Shown here: positions 23,419 through 36,566 of the stretch, piece by piece | How positions within the stretch are numbered: position 1 is the stretch's first letter | Layout: each line of letters starts with the position of its first letter | Assembly (NCBI GenBank): GCA_963281255.1 | Contig: OY725500.1 | Coordinates: 1,054,001-1,118,000 of the forward strand | Direction: 5' to 3' | DNA length: 64,000 nt | Source: Aphrocallistes beatrix | Lineage: Eukaryota > Porifera > Hexactinellida > Sceptrulophora > Aphrocallistidae | Program-made: the position numbers and the translations under genes | Notes under the pieces: model-generated | What the model was told of the DNA's origin: nothing | The model's database searches: none | Seen by the model: only the letters and a program-made list of their open reading frames with translations

Positions 23419-26400
23419 AAATCGAAGAACAAATTCACATCAGTCATGATGATCTAAATGATCATGGTGAACATTACAAAGGAAAGCATGCAGATTCTAA
23501 GAATTTTAAAGGTGGCACTGGTCCCCCTCCGATTCCAAGAAAGCCTGATCCCCACTTGAGAAAAAGCGGAATCTCTGTCGGCGGAAGAAGGGAGTTAAAT
23601 AATCATTCTGACAAGCATACCCGAGAATCAAGCCTGAGGAATTCATTTTCATCGTTAGGATTAGAGTCAGAAAATATTGACTTCATAATTGAACACGGTA
23701 AGAGATTTCTTGAAAAACCAATCATTTTAGCAAAAAAGTTCAAAATTAGTCAGGAAATTGCTACTAAAGCTCTAAATATTCTAAAGAATTCCAGACTAGA
23801 TGTCGAAATAGAGATTTCAACAGAAGATTGGGATAAAATTGAAGAATGTTTGCAAGAAAACCCAGAAATAGATTGTCACGAAGACATCGCATTGTTGTGT
23901 GAAATAGATGAAGAAATAGTTTCAGCATATTTTGAAATGAAACCTTTAACAGAAAATGAAAAAAAACTTATCCTAGAACATTACAACAAAGATATATCAG
24001 TGGATACCATTTCCAATATTTTGAAACTCTCATCGAAAAAGGTTGAAGAATATATCGAAAAGACGCTAATGACATTCTCCGGGAAGGAAGGGAGAAATGT
24101 TTTAGCTATAATAGAGAAACATTTTGGGGAAATTCCTATTCCTAAATTACGAGAGAAAATCCGATCAAAAAATTTGAAACTCCAAGATCAATTATGCTGC
24201 ATTCTACGACGAAAGAATCCATATGAATGTGACATAGTCATGAAATATTTGAGCAAATTCATCGAATCAGGGGAATTTCTATATGTTGATTCAAATTTGA
24301 TTTTAGAAGACATTCTTATTATTAAGAAGAGTGGAATGGACAATATTGAACAACTTAGTACAAAGTTGAATAAAGTTGAGTCATTAATAAGTAACTACAA
24401 GCACCGATATTCCATATACCCAGTTGAATATTCACACTACACCGAACAACAAGATACACAGATAGCTGAACTTTTTTGTAGTTTGGGGTCTATTTCGTTC
24501 TCGTTCAACGAATACAGAATGATAATCACCCATTCATTCGATGATATCATTCGTAAGGTAGAAGATGCCTCTAAAGAAGAGAAATCCAAAGACTTACTAA
24601 CCAGCATTCTACCTCTAGTGTTCTACTATCTGAAATGTAGTCTCCCATTTGAAGACATAGCTCGAATTATTGCAAATTTGAGTGACATAAATCTGACCAC
24701 ACATGACGTATTCCACTTGATATTCCAACTTTCAGATCCTGTACTCAAAGGACTCTGCATAGAGCATTATTCCTTCAGTAACGCAGTCCCACTCTACTAT
24801 CCCAAACTCAAGCATTCACGTGGTAAACCGGAAAGTACAAAATTTGAATTTTGCAAGGAATTATGGTACTGCCTTGAACAGTACAACGGATTAATATCGT
24901 TTGGATTGGGAAGAGCGAGTTGGAATGCTGTAGGGAAGTCTTCACTCTTGGACATGATTTTTGAGACAGATTTCGTAAAAGGAAGTCCACAAGGTAGCGC
25001 CTTTCACTTCGGATCCATTGATATCCAGCTTACTAAAAATATTTTCGGAGAATCAAACAGATCCAGTAAAGAATCAACAAAATGGGCTTATATTGACTGC
25101 CACAACAATTCTGATCTTAAGATAATTCAAGCTATGTCCTCCCATCTTGATGTGGCATTAATACATGTCTGTTATAGTGATTATGAAAATAACAGATTTG
25201 ACTTAAACTCCGAGTTACGTGAGTTTGGAGTGAAACATACGTATTTACTTATCCGAGATAGTGACTGTGTCGAGGTTTCTGTATCAAAAGAAGACTATCA
25301 TGGTAACACCAGAACATTAGTTTTTATTCCAGACTTGACTCGGAAAGATGTCAAATTTCATTCCATACTCAAATCCTTAAAGAAAATCGGATATGAAATA
25401 TTTCATCTAAACATTGAAAATCCTCAAATGGTCAATAGTAAATTTTTAGAAGAAGTCTTACTTGATATGCACTTTCAAATCGTACAATCAAAAGAATATA
25501 ACCAGATTCAATCTGACAAACAGTTGATTCAAAATATAACTAAAAATATCGAGGAGACTACTGAAATATCCAAAAAGATTGACTTCAGCTTCTTAAAATT
25601 TTATCCTACTTTTGTTGATTATATGAGCTTATACCACCAGGAAACCTATCACACAGATCAAGCTATCATCGATAAGCTCAACACAGATCGAGCGGAACTT
25701 CATGACAAACTAGTTAACACGGTACAGGGAGATATTGTAGCATATTTCAATGAAATACTTCAACAAGAAAATTCAACCTTAGTCCTATGGAAACTATCAC
25801 GAGAACTTTACCACCTTTCAAAGATTATAAATGTTCAAAATACTGAGACCAGTGATACAAATCCGAGGGATAAAGCAAGTACAGTAAAAGAGCAGAAGAA
25901 CGATAAATATACTCTGGAGATTATCTGGAGAGAAGCTATACTCACTCTGAAATATGAACAGAACAATAAAAAAAGGGGAAAGGATAAATACAAAGAATTG
26001 CTTTCTGCTAACTTCAGCAAACAAGTTGATAGTGGTGAAGCATTCGAGTTAATTGATGGAGATAATCTCAGATTTTTCAACAAAGAAATCGATTCTCTCT
26101 TAAAGAACTTCCACGTAACACAAAGTATTCGAATAAAAAAGTTAAACAAAAGTAAAGACATTAGATTGAAGAGAGCTCCAATTGTAGTGAGCATATTCGG
26201 ACCACAGAGTTCAGGTAAATCAACACTTCTAAACTATTGTTTCGGTTGTAAATTCCTAACAAGTGCTGGAAGGTGTACGAGAGGAATTTATGGATCTCTC
26301 TCGAAACTGGATCGACCCGTCAACCGCTCTGACTCATTCCTTATCCTCGATACGGAAGGACTGGATGCTAGTGAAAGAGGTAACATCAAAGACACTTCGA

Positions 26401-29400
26401 TGATCCATTTTGATAGGACGATGGTTCTATTCTGTTTGTCTGTGTCACAGGTCGTGATAATTAACTTGAAAGGTGATATTGGAAGTGAATTACAGAATCT
26501 GTTACAAATCTGTGCATTTTCTCTTAACAGATTGAAAGTGAACAAAGTGAAAGCTCCTAAAATCTTCTTCGTTCTGAACCAACAAGCAGATCCAGATCCA
26601 GACAAACATCTGGACTCTATCAATTCATTAATGGAGAAGTTGAGTTCAGAATCTGGACTTATGGAAGAAGGAGCCAAACTCTCAGATCTCATCCAAGTCT
26701 CGAGAGAAAATCTATTCATTCTCCCTTCTGCGTTCAATTCTCAACAAATGAACAAACCAGGTGCTAAGCTATTCGACTCCAACGTTATTAAACTATCTCC
26801 AACAATCGCATTTGCAGACAAATGTTCCAAATTAAGACTCGCTATAATTGACCAACTGGATCATATGGCACAAGATGACCGAGCTCCTTTTAACACAATG
26901 AGTGAGTGGATGGAAATGGCAGGTGTCATTTGGGACACCATCTTAAAGTATCAAGATATTGTCAAAGACAAAAATCTAGAGGAATTGATGTGTAGAAATA
27001 AACTTGGCAAAGTTGTCTCAGATCTAATGGAGAAGTATATCTACACAAATCAAAAACAATTTACTGAGACAATTGATATGATTTGCAAAGAAATTGAAAA
27101 GTGCGAATTATATAAAGATCCTGACGAGTTACTAACAAAGGAAATTGAGAAATTTGATGGAGAATATTTTCAAAAACGGGATTCTTGTTTAAGAGAATTT
27201 TCTGAGATTTGTCGAAGCGATCCTCTTTTGAAAAAAATGGACTATATTTGTGACGAAACTGCATTGAACATCAAAAGGTTAATGTATGTTGAAAGAAAAC
27301 CGTACGAAGACCAGCTTAAGCTTAAAATAAAATTCGTTCTTACAGAGATTAAAATTTCTGAAAATATGAAAAACTTTCAAGAAGCAATTATAAAACATGC
27401 TGACGAATACTTAGAGTATGCAAAAGACCAACAAATCAAAGCTTTCGAAGATACTTGGGATGAAACCTTTGGGGTTGAAGACCAGAATGAGGAAAAGCTG
27501 GAATGTGAAGAAAATTTCTCAAACTTGTATTCTATCTTCCGAATGGAGATCATCGCTATGGAGAATAAACAATCGATACACAAATTCTTTATTAATCATA
27601 ATTTCAACATGGATAATATTATCCAATCAATAAGGAATGATCTTTTGAGGAGATTTCATGAACCTAACAATTTCGACCAATCCGAAAGGCTCATATATTC
27701 CTTAACAGGATACCATACTCCTTTAAAGGAGATGTTACCATACAATGGAAGACTTGAGCATGATTATCTCTGCCAAGATTCTCTGTACCAAACTGATGGA
27801 ACTTGGCTTAGCAAAAGAATATGCACTGCTTCCAAACCATTTCCTGCAAAATGGGTCCCATCAAATTGTCATGGTTTAATAAAATATTGTTCAGGGCTTG
27901 AAAATTATTCAGATGTCCTTTGGTGTCCGAGTAGAAAACAACAAATAACCCTTCTAACTTCCAAATTAAAAGATCCCAAAGATTTGAGAACAAGTACTTG
28001 GGAAAAGTTTATTAATGATATCACATCTGACACCGAAGGAATTTTAGACATGCATCCCAATGTATCTCATGCAGTCGTGAAAAAGATCATTAATGAATTC
28101 TATTTCAGAATCAAATTACTCAACTATGAAATTGGTTATATCCACGCAGGATTATCTAACACAGCTGAGATACTGTTAGCCAATTTTATATTTTCACTCA
28201 CGTTTAAACATCTTTGGGAGGAAAAGGTCCATATCAAACGAGAGCGTATATGCAAAAGAGATGCGAAGAAACTAGATCATCTAAATTATTTTCTGCAAAA
28301 AATAGAAAATCGTAGAATGGTAAGAGGGTCATGGAATCGGAAATTGATGGCAGAGAGTGATAAATGCATTTCTAAAAAATATGCTAAAGACTATATGGAA
28401 TCAGTTAGAAGAAGATTAATAATCACAGAACAACATTATTTGAAAAATATCCTCGAAGAGAAAAAAGATTCATTGTCTCATCAGAGCATGCTTAATCTTG
28501 CTGAAAATTTAGTGAGTGAAGAAGTAGAGAAAAATCCTGGCAAAAGAATTGCAGATAGTAGCAATGACGTCGTCCAATTTATTTGTAACAGAAATGATTT
28601 TTTGTTTGAGATTTTTGAAAAGGAATGGAAGAAAGTAGAAAGTACATTACATCAAAAGATTTCAGAACACATGAAACTCAGTTTTCTGAATGAAACATTA
28701 AGAATAAAATCTGTAATTAAGACTCTTCTTTCAGAATTGGACAACATTGTTCGAGTCATGATCAGTCTTAATACTTTTGATGCAGAAAGTAATTTTGAAA
28801 TAAATGAAAATGGCCGACTCAATCCAGATAAAGCTAAAGAAATACCATCTAAAGCGATGAATTCTTACCTCAAGATGTACCTTGATCCTAATGTTAATCC
28901 AGACACTTTCGAGAAACATTCCAGCGGTTTTAAGGTAGACGGTCTCAAGGTTAAAACATCTGATACTTATACGCTATGTTCCAAACCAGCAGAACCGAAA
29001 TTAGATGACGATACCTTCAAAATGCTGTCACTAATTGGAATGTTCAACGACGCTGAACTAATTTTCAACCTATATTATTATGTCAAACAATTCAAAGATA
29101 CGCTCTACGAGTACAGAGTTGAATTGGGTCAAGAAGAATTTAATGAAATGATCTCACCTCTGAAAAGCGAATTCGAAAAGGATATGATTGGCTGTCCATC
29201 TCAATGTCCCAGCTGTGGGAAGTTCTGTGAGAGAGAAATACATCCAAAGAATGGCAAGTGTCAGATCACAACAGGTCACCAGATCTCATCCATGGGTGGG
29301 AAGGTTTGGAACACGGATGAAAAGAAGACAGCTGTCCTGTACATGTGCGATGATTATAAAGACTACACTCAAGTTTTCACTCGAGGCGATTCTAGCTCAG

Positions 29401-30272
29401 AATGGGGAGAATTTAAAGGTAAGTGCAGTGAGTGGGATTGGGAACTTCCGACAGACGAAAAGTACAAATCTAAACAACATTCCAATCGAGATAAGATGAT
29501 AAACATCTGGAACAAGTTTGGTCCAGGGATATTGAACTATTATTATAAAAAACATGGTACAGATATCACATTTGTTCCTTACACAACGTATGAGGAGGTG
29601 AATAAATCATTTATCATCCCAGATTATTGTATCTGTTTCGTCATCGATGGAACAGGGTCAATGAGTCGTGACATTTCTCGTGCTGTAATCTCAGTAGGTC
29701 AGTTAGTTAAACGTTTCGCTTCAAGAGGAAGTTCTTCTAAATTCCGAGTCGTGATCTATCGTGACCATTGTGATGCGAAAATCATTGAAACATTTCCAAG
29801 TGGAAGAAGCTTTACAGATCAGAAAAATACCATTGAAGAATTTCTAAGAGGAGTTGAGGCCGTTGGAGGGGGAGACATCCCAGAAGCTGTGTTAGATGGT
29901 CTAGCAACAGCTGCCAAAAGTTCTGATTGGCAATGCAAGCCTGGAATTAGTAATAAAGTCATTCACATATTTGACGCTCCTCCTCATGGAGATTTTCCCG
30001 ATTGTACATCACACAATCCTCGCAGTAACAAAGTACACTGCTGCTGTTGCAATAATGGAACAAAATGTAACTTTGAATGGGAAAGAGATGTATGGGAAGT
30101 GTTTACAAAGTCTAACATTGAGTATCATGGTATTAATACGAGCGAAAGTTTTCCCGAATACGAATCAATGATGAAAGAAAAGCTTGGACATCTCTGTGGC
30201 AAATTTCAAGTGGTTGGGAAAGAAATTGTGAATGATGCTGTACTCCAGATATTCGTTGATAGCAGAAAGTAA
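23419..30272 (+). CDS. VLIG-type giant GTPase with C-terminal VWA domain, intact frame
   Basis: One uninterrupted exon. It follows a 3' splice site (TTTTTAAAATTATAG) and enters in phase 2 at 23421, with the first in-frame Met not until about 23937; an upstream exon must therefore supply the start. It encodes about 2,283 residues. Numbering from 23556, the order is: helical repeats (1-400); a first P-loop-like site WNAVGKSS (about 455); the main GTPase with GPQSSGKST (about 880), DTEGLD (about 930) and LNQQADPDP; a long helical stretch; a Cys-rich segment CPSQCPSCGKFC (about 1880); and a VWA domain with MIDAS DGTGSMS (about 2030), YRDH and GGGDIPE. A Pro-rich piece (GPPPIPRKPDP) near the exon start is absent from the minus copy. 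The VLIG assignment is firm; the cellular role is inferred only from vertebrate relatives. AATAAA lies at 30411. Confidence 0.92.
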
Positions 30273-30410
30273 ACTTAAATACTTTTTATCAGTAATCATA
30301 ACAGACTACTTGTTGTATTAGTTAAGAGAATTTCTCAATAGGAATAAGAAATATATGTTAAGCTCAGTGTGATTTTGGTGTACCTTTGTGCAGTTGTATA
30401 CAAACTTGTA

Positions 30411-30416
30411 AATAAA
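30411..30416 (+). terminator. Probable polyadenylation signal of the plus-strand VLIG copy
   Basis: AATAAA about 140 bases after the stop codon. Homology to the other copy's 3' flank runs to about 30372, so the signal may lie just beyond the duplicated unit. Confidence 0.5.
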
Positions 30417-30545
30417 TGTATAAATAGATAAATAGATAAAATTTATTTTGGGAGGCCTGTTCATAAGGTGATATTCTACCAAGACCTTTTCTACACAAAA
30501 CAAAAATACAATTAAAAGAACAAAATTTGCAAAAAAGTTCAAAGT

Positions 30546-30890
30546 TTTATATATTAAAACGCAAGGATTTTTTGTTTGCGGAGAATTGATTAAATAATTG
30601 GCAATGCGTAGCGATATGAAAATTGGAATTCAGGTGTCAGATTATGAGTCTAATATTAAAGTTAAAATATTTAAGCGAAATTTTCACACATCTGCAGATA
30701 AACGGAGAACAACTTTTCACACCTTTTGTATACAATACGACAATAGACTATCACTACTATTAATATTTCAAAGCAACAACTTATATAGATATTTTCATTT
30801 TATTATAGTGTATAGCAATAAAAAATATAGTATATATATTTTCATGTTTATATACATATTTCCAAACCTTTTGAAGTACATTTTCGTATA
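30546..30890 (-). repeat. Hairpin-headed repeat, family A, truncated copy 3
   Basis: Starts TATATATTAAAACGCAAGGA, as at 16727, and follows the same body (GCGAAATTTTCACACATCTGCAGA, then a long run) before fading near 30890. The head is missing. Confidence 0.65.
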
Positions 30891-31051
30891 AGAATAGATT
30901 TAAAATATTCAAAATTTAAACTTTCTGATTGTCTGTTAAGCGATCTCGCAGTTTTAGCCTTTAACCTAACAAGGATATCACTAAGAATTTACTCTCGCCA
31001 CGAAAGGGAGAAGAGTACCATTTAAAAAATGATTCTCCAATTAATTCACAT

Positions 31052-31525
31052 CAGGGGCGTCGGAACAGAGGGGGTTTGGAGGGGCTCTGGCCCCCTCCCC
31101 CACTTTTTTTGGTTTTTATTTGTTCATTTATTTTGGGACTATCAAAATAGTGTAATAAATTACAGCTATGTCGAAAACATTTTCAGACTGAAACTGTTGT
31201 AGAACCACTCCGCGTTCAATTAATTAGTTTCCAATTTGTTTTGAAAAGTGTGTTTGGATTCACACTTTTCTGTATAATTTAGTCTCATCACATTCAACTG
31301 AGGGTTCAGAATCCGTTTATTTGTAATTTCAATCCTCATTTAACTTCCTAATTCGTTAGTTTGTCTATATTTGGAGAAAATCCATATTTGAAAAATTTGT
31401 AATGAATGATCTTAATTAAACGATTTATTCAATTATTTACTTTCCTAAGATCATAACATTATTCATTAAAACTTGTTTGGATTTAGGAATCGGCCCCCAC
31501 TTTAAATTTGCTTCCGACGCCCCTG
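31052..31525. mobile_element. hAT-like MITE, CAGGGGCGTCGGAA ends
   Basis: Perfect 14-bp inverted ends CAGGGGCGTCGGAA. The 8-bp flanks ATTCACAT and GTTCACAT differ at one position. 474 bp, non-coding. Confidence 0.85.
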
Positions 31526-31994
31526 GTTCACATTACTGTATAGATAACATTATATTAATACATCTGTTGTGTTTTTGTGTTTTCTAAGGTGATTACATGG
31601 GTAAACTCGTAATTTCTTATTATCAGAGGCGTAGCTGACTGAATTTTAGGGTTGCGGTCAGAGTGGGGTCAGGTGCGGCACATAATTAATGAGTTGAAGC
31701 CTTGACTACACATGCCGCACCCTCGCTACACCCCCCGCTTATTATCAACCACCATGGACCTAAAAATATGTCAATAATAGAAATACTTCATATTAGGAAA
31801 AATATTCAATACCAAGAGTTTTTTTAAAATTGAGGGCAGAAGTTTAGTCCTTAAATAAAGTAATGTTCATAATAATGATTTTATTGAGATTTGCACCTAG
31901 GTGCCTATTTGGGATCTATGAACTAAGATTAGATTGCGTATGTACAGTGATTAATAAAATTTCAACAATAATATACAAGTAGAATTCACAAAAT
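31526..31994. other. Intergenic stretch, 3' flank of the glycosyltransferase gene
   Basis: Contains a possible hAT-like end at about 31626 (CAGAGGCGTAGCTG) without a clear partner. A minus-strand AATAAA (31885-31880) lies about 110 bases beyond the stop of the gene to the right and is its likely polyadenylation signal. Confidence 0.4.
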
Positions 31995-33804
31995 TTACAT
32001 CTCCCACAATCCAAAATAAGTGTGATTTTGGTGGTAGAAGTCACGCATCACCAATCTAAACAGAACATAGCCACTTGCAATAATACGGTTAGCAACGTCA
32101 TTATCTTTCATGCCCCATTTACCCTTAAAACGCAGGGTATCCATTCCTCCAACTCGTTGCCAGTCAGACTTGTATAAGCTGATAAGACCGAATCCAGTCA
32201 AGGAATAGTATCCTTTGTAATAATTTTCATGATTCAGTGAGAAATCACACGCAAAGTAGAACACGATAGGAGCAAATCCAGAATATCCTTGAAACGTGTG
32301 CTTACGGATGGAGTCAGGTAGATAGGAAGGAATGTGGAGAGAGAGGTCTATAGTGAATATGATGTCATCAGGATTCCTCACGCTGTCAATTCCAAGGTTG
32401 ATGGCAGCTGTCTTCTCCCAGGCTCCATTCATTTCAATGATAGACCAGTGTTTCAGTTTACTCTGCCGCATCAAGCTTTCAACATTAATATCAGGAGATG
32501 GATAGTTAACTAAGATCACACCGAAATTTTCGTCACCTGTTTCAATGTATATTCGTTCCATGCTAAGAATGAACTCTCTTAGCATCTGAGCAAAATTCCG
32601 ATGGGTTACTAGGAAATGTACAAAAGTGTCCCTATGCATCTTCATAGCAATCGGCTGACAGAGAATCGTCTGAGGCATGGAGCGATGGCCTAACACGAAG
32701 TACTCAGATATCAAAAGTTCTCTGTCATTAGACACATCAACCGTGACCAACACTTCTATGAAGTAGAGATCCCCGTTAATTGAGTCAGCCAGCCCCTCTA
32801 TGTTCACTAAACGAGACAGCTGAACATTGGGGTAGGCGAAGGTTAGATGATACATGAAGAGGCGTATCAGTCTATCTTTATGTGCTGAACTAATGACATA
32901 ATCTAAGATCCAAGGATGTTCCACATAAGAGTAGAACTTAGTTGCAGGATGTGTACTCAATAGTGCCAAGTCGTTAGCATTTGCTATTGAACCTCTCTCA
33001 GCGTATGAAGGTTGATATTTACACTTTGGAAGAGCCCATCTTTTCTGATTTCCTATCGCACTAATATCCACAGTTTCTAGAGCGTAGATCCTATCTCTGT
33101 CATCTAGAGGATGGTAAAACTGATTGATCCAAGCGCTTGGATTATGAAAGGGGAAGTGGTAATATGACTCAGAGATAGATTTGGGACTGTAGTCACTGAA
33201 GTAAGGCGATAGATAGTCAGATGGTATAAGTTGGTACGTATTACTGTCAGGTCTCTTCCATTTTACTTCTAGCACACAAATATCCTTGCTCGCCTGTATT
33301 ATCTCAAAATATTGTCTTTTGTTAACTACAAGGTTGGCTTGGAGGTATGCTACTTTCTCGATGATGCCTAACACAATTCTCTTGACGAAGAGAACAATGT
33401 AGTTGGATGATGCGAATGAGCTTACATCATGCAATATAGCGTGGGAGGGTTGGTCATCAGGAGATATCCATACCTCTATGTTCCCTGTAAATGTTAGCTC
33501 CATTAAAAATCTCCCACTAATCGGAGGAATGAGATAACCAAAAATTCGCTGTCCAAACTTTAGTGTTAGTATCAGAGTAAGGTAGGATATGAAGATACCC
33601 ACTGGCTTTGTTTGTTTGTGATTGTTTTAAAAATGAAAGCATTCTGGAAATGTAAACAGAGTCAACTTCTTGAATTGCTCTCCATGTGGGGGTGAGGTTT
33701 GACTTGGGAGTGTAGAATATAAGATAAAAGCAAAATATAGATAAAAAAACAGAAAATAAACAGATAAAACGAAACTTTCTCTTGCATTTCTTCAAAGCAG
33801 CCAT
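31995..33804 (-). CDS. B4GALNT3/4-like beta-1,4-N-acetylgalactosaminyltransferase, one frameshift
   Basis: A type II Golgi enzyme that in relatives adds GalNAc to GlcNAc on glycans. The likely start is ATG 33804 (MAALKKCKRKFRF), a short basic tail followed by one membrane segment (ICLFSVFLSIFCFYLIFY). A PA14-like domain follows (GYLIPPISGRFLMEL, IEVWISPDD, YFEIIQ) and then a CHGN-type catalytic domain ending FGLISLYKSDWQRVGGMD, KWGMKDNDV and FYHQNHTYFGLWEM. The WGGED motif typical of the family reads WGMKD, so the Glu is a Lys. The frame slips by one base in an A5 run at 33540-33544: the anchor frame ends at a TAG in the overlap while the catalytic frame continues. Dropping one base restores the reading, so either an indel error or a disabling mutation is present. 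A second ATG at 33873 would add another hydrophobic stretch and is less likely. Confidence 0.85.
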
Positions 33805-33958
33805 TATATATTTCTTTATGAAGCAAAACATTTGAGAAATGCTAACTGAAAATACGGAAAGTATTAGAAACATTGGATTCAAATTAAAATTTCTGAATTT
33901 CAGTTTTAGTCTCGGTTTAGTAATCAAAGTTCATTTCAGGTTCGGTGCGTATAATATA

Positions 33959-34111
33959 TAGTGGACTCCACTTAATCGGGTCACTTTTGGAAGTACTGGA
34001 AGTTCTCACACATAGAAGCTAATACAAAATATTTTCGGTTAATAGGGTTCTCCGCTTAATCGGGCCAAAATGTCCTCTGATCGATGTGACCCTATTAAGC
34101 GGAGTCGACTG
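33959..34111. mobile_element. Tigger-like MITE, CAGTCGACTCCGC family, copy 2
   Basis: The right end is CGGAGTCGACTG plus TA. The left end is slightly changed (TAGTGGACTCCACTTAATCG). 153 bp. Confidence 0.8.
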
Positions 34112-34565
34112 TACTATGGATGGATGTCACTATATAAACCCATTCTCGAACTTATAAAGCAATTAAGTGAATAATTCATGAAATTTGAACAAATTATATA
34201 TGCAATTATTGCACATATGATCAGTGTTTTTCTGGAGTTGTATTTCAGACTGTCGACCGACAAAGCATCATGAGCCATCAAAATGAAATTTTGTACTATC
34301 TCTTAAAAGATCATCATATCTTGAAATCTCCTATTTTACTTGATTTAAATTTAATATTTGATTAGGTGATGATGCGCATTACCTAACTAACTTCAGCGTT
34401 AATTTTGAGTTTAAAAAGTTGAATTGATTTGATACAATAAGCAAAATGAGGAAATCACAAAATGATCATTTTAGAGATTCGATATACATGTTCATTTACA
34501 CAAATATACCTAAGATTTCGAAATCGTATATCCTTTAAACTCCACGGCTTTTAAAACTGTCGTTT

Positions 34566-34606
34566 ATTCTATTCTATTCTATTCTATTCTATTCTATAGT
34601 GGTCCA
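34566..34606. repeat. (ATTCT)n microsatellite
   Basis: About eight tandem copies of the pentamer ATTCT. Confidence 0.95.
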
Positions 34607-36566
34607 TTGAACCAATATCATAGTGTAAAAAGCTGTAAAAACAAAAAGTAGGTATACCATTGCGTCTCTAGTCCATATCAAACTTTAAATTGTACCCAAA
34701 GATCTCCAGAAGATAAGACTCAAATAAGTTACAAACGACCTTGTCTATTCAAAACATAAGAATCAAGTCGAGGAAAGTTATTTGGCCTGATGGAAATCTG
34801 AAATAACCAAAGCTTAAAGGAGCGCGCTCCCTTTAATAAAGTTTTGTAGTATAAATTTCCAGATATTTCAATTAAAAAATAATTAACATGAAAGTTACTT
34901 TTTATGATATTTTTTTAAAGGTTCGCTTAATGCTCTGTAAATAATGACAATGAGTATCATGCCTGCAGTTAGAAGATGAATGTAAAATACAGACAGTAGT
35001 TATCCTCGACTTAAAAATGATAATTTATTCTTCAGATTATCAGAATAGCAACCACTATATTAAAAGCATAATAACACATAATATCATGTTTCTCAGAAGT
35101 GAATGCATATATTCAAATAAAAATACGATACAAGGAACTAATGGTGTCTACCAAGTAAACAAACTTCAGCGTGGTAGCTTCATGGAAATCGTAAAGTTCA
35201 TTCTGGGGTCATTATCTTGGTCAAGTTCAATGGAAATTGAACCACAATATATTGTAATGATATTTTAATTGAATAACGTGACTTTTGGACTTATCCCTTT
35301 TTCAGCACTTCCTAGTATTGTAGTCTTTCCATCTATATTTATCTGATGGTTAATTACCTTGTTATACCTGGAATAATGTATCATCTCCGACTCCGACATA
35401 ATTAATGCAAAATTCGTACTTAGTACTTTTATCTGTCTTACGTAATGATGCAATCAATCAATCCATTTTTGTGGTTGAACATTGTACAGTTTCAAAGAAT
35501 ATATCAATTGACCTCTAAACTGTTCATTCAGCAAAAATTTTGCAATGACTACAAAATGTTACATCATATAAGGACTGAGTGAAAGCAGTCGATTATTGCG
35601 ACAGATGCTAGAGCTGAGTGCAGCTTTTGAGGGGTTTCTGCCAAAGGTTTCTACGAAACTCTGCAGAAGCTAGAAGTGAACAAGTAAGGATTCGGTATAG
35701 AAAGCTTGGCCATCTATAATTTTAACTGTTGGATTTGGTAGTAATAATAATTTGATAGTCTATCCTAGTCTTCTCCTTATCATGGAAATTAATCCTTGGA
35801 AAGTCACGATTGGAATCTATACTGCCACATTCTTAGCAGGAAGCTAACAAAAGTCGATGATAATCACCGATGATACGAAGTAAGAGATAAATGGATACGA
35901 GTTGTTAAGCAAGTCATGAAGCGTGATGTCATGAGAAATTCAATACTTTAACTGATTCTGATTAGTAATTAGTTCATTTAATCTTTTAACAAATTATCGT
36001 TATATAATTGAATATCCGCTCAATTGTGAAATGATTCTGTTAGAGGGTTGCGGAATAAAATTCTCATCGACACAGATTCTGAAGAGTCATGTCTATTTAT
36101 TCTTTAAATATCTAAAGAAAAATATATGGTCAAGATAATGAACGTGCATATGAGATACAGTGTCCCATCGGATTCATCTGTCCCTCCCAATTAGGTAGAG
36201 GCTCCATAGGAGGGTTAAGGGGTGTCCCTCTCAAATAGTTGAAACAGAACATTCATTGGAGTCTGGCACCGAGGAGTAAGGAATATTGTAGATGAGAGAT
36301 AATTGCAAAAATTTTTAAGAGAGGTTGAGGCAATTTTGGATAAATTATACGGAAAAGTATTTTTCTCAAGAAAAATTTCCTGGAGTATCACCAAATCTGT
36401 ATTTGGGATCGATCATTGATGTAAGTAATGAAAACTAACAAGCGTTGCGAATGAAGTGAATTTTCTTGATTAATAATTATACCGACAACATATGCAGAGA
36501 ATAAATTACTTAAACAATGAAAAATTCACATACAAGATACTAGTAAAAATCGCAGCGTGAAAACAG
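34607..36566. other. Gene-free stretch, 3' flank of the PIAS gene
   Basis: No supported exon. The 83-codon frame at 35017-35268 has no family signal. A minus-strand AATAAA at 36101-36096 is a candidate polyadenylation signal for PIAS, about 470 bases after its stop. Confidence 0.4.
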
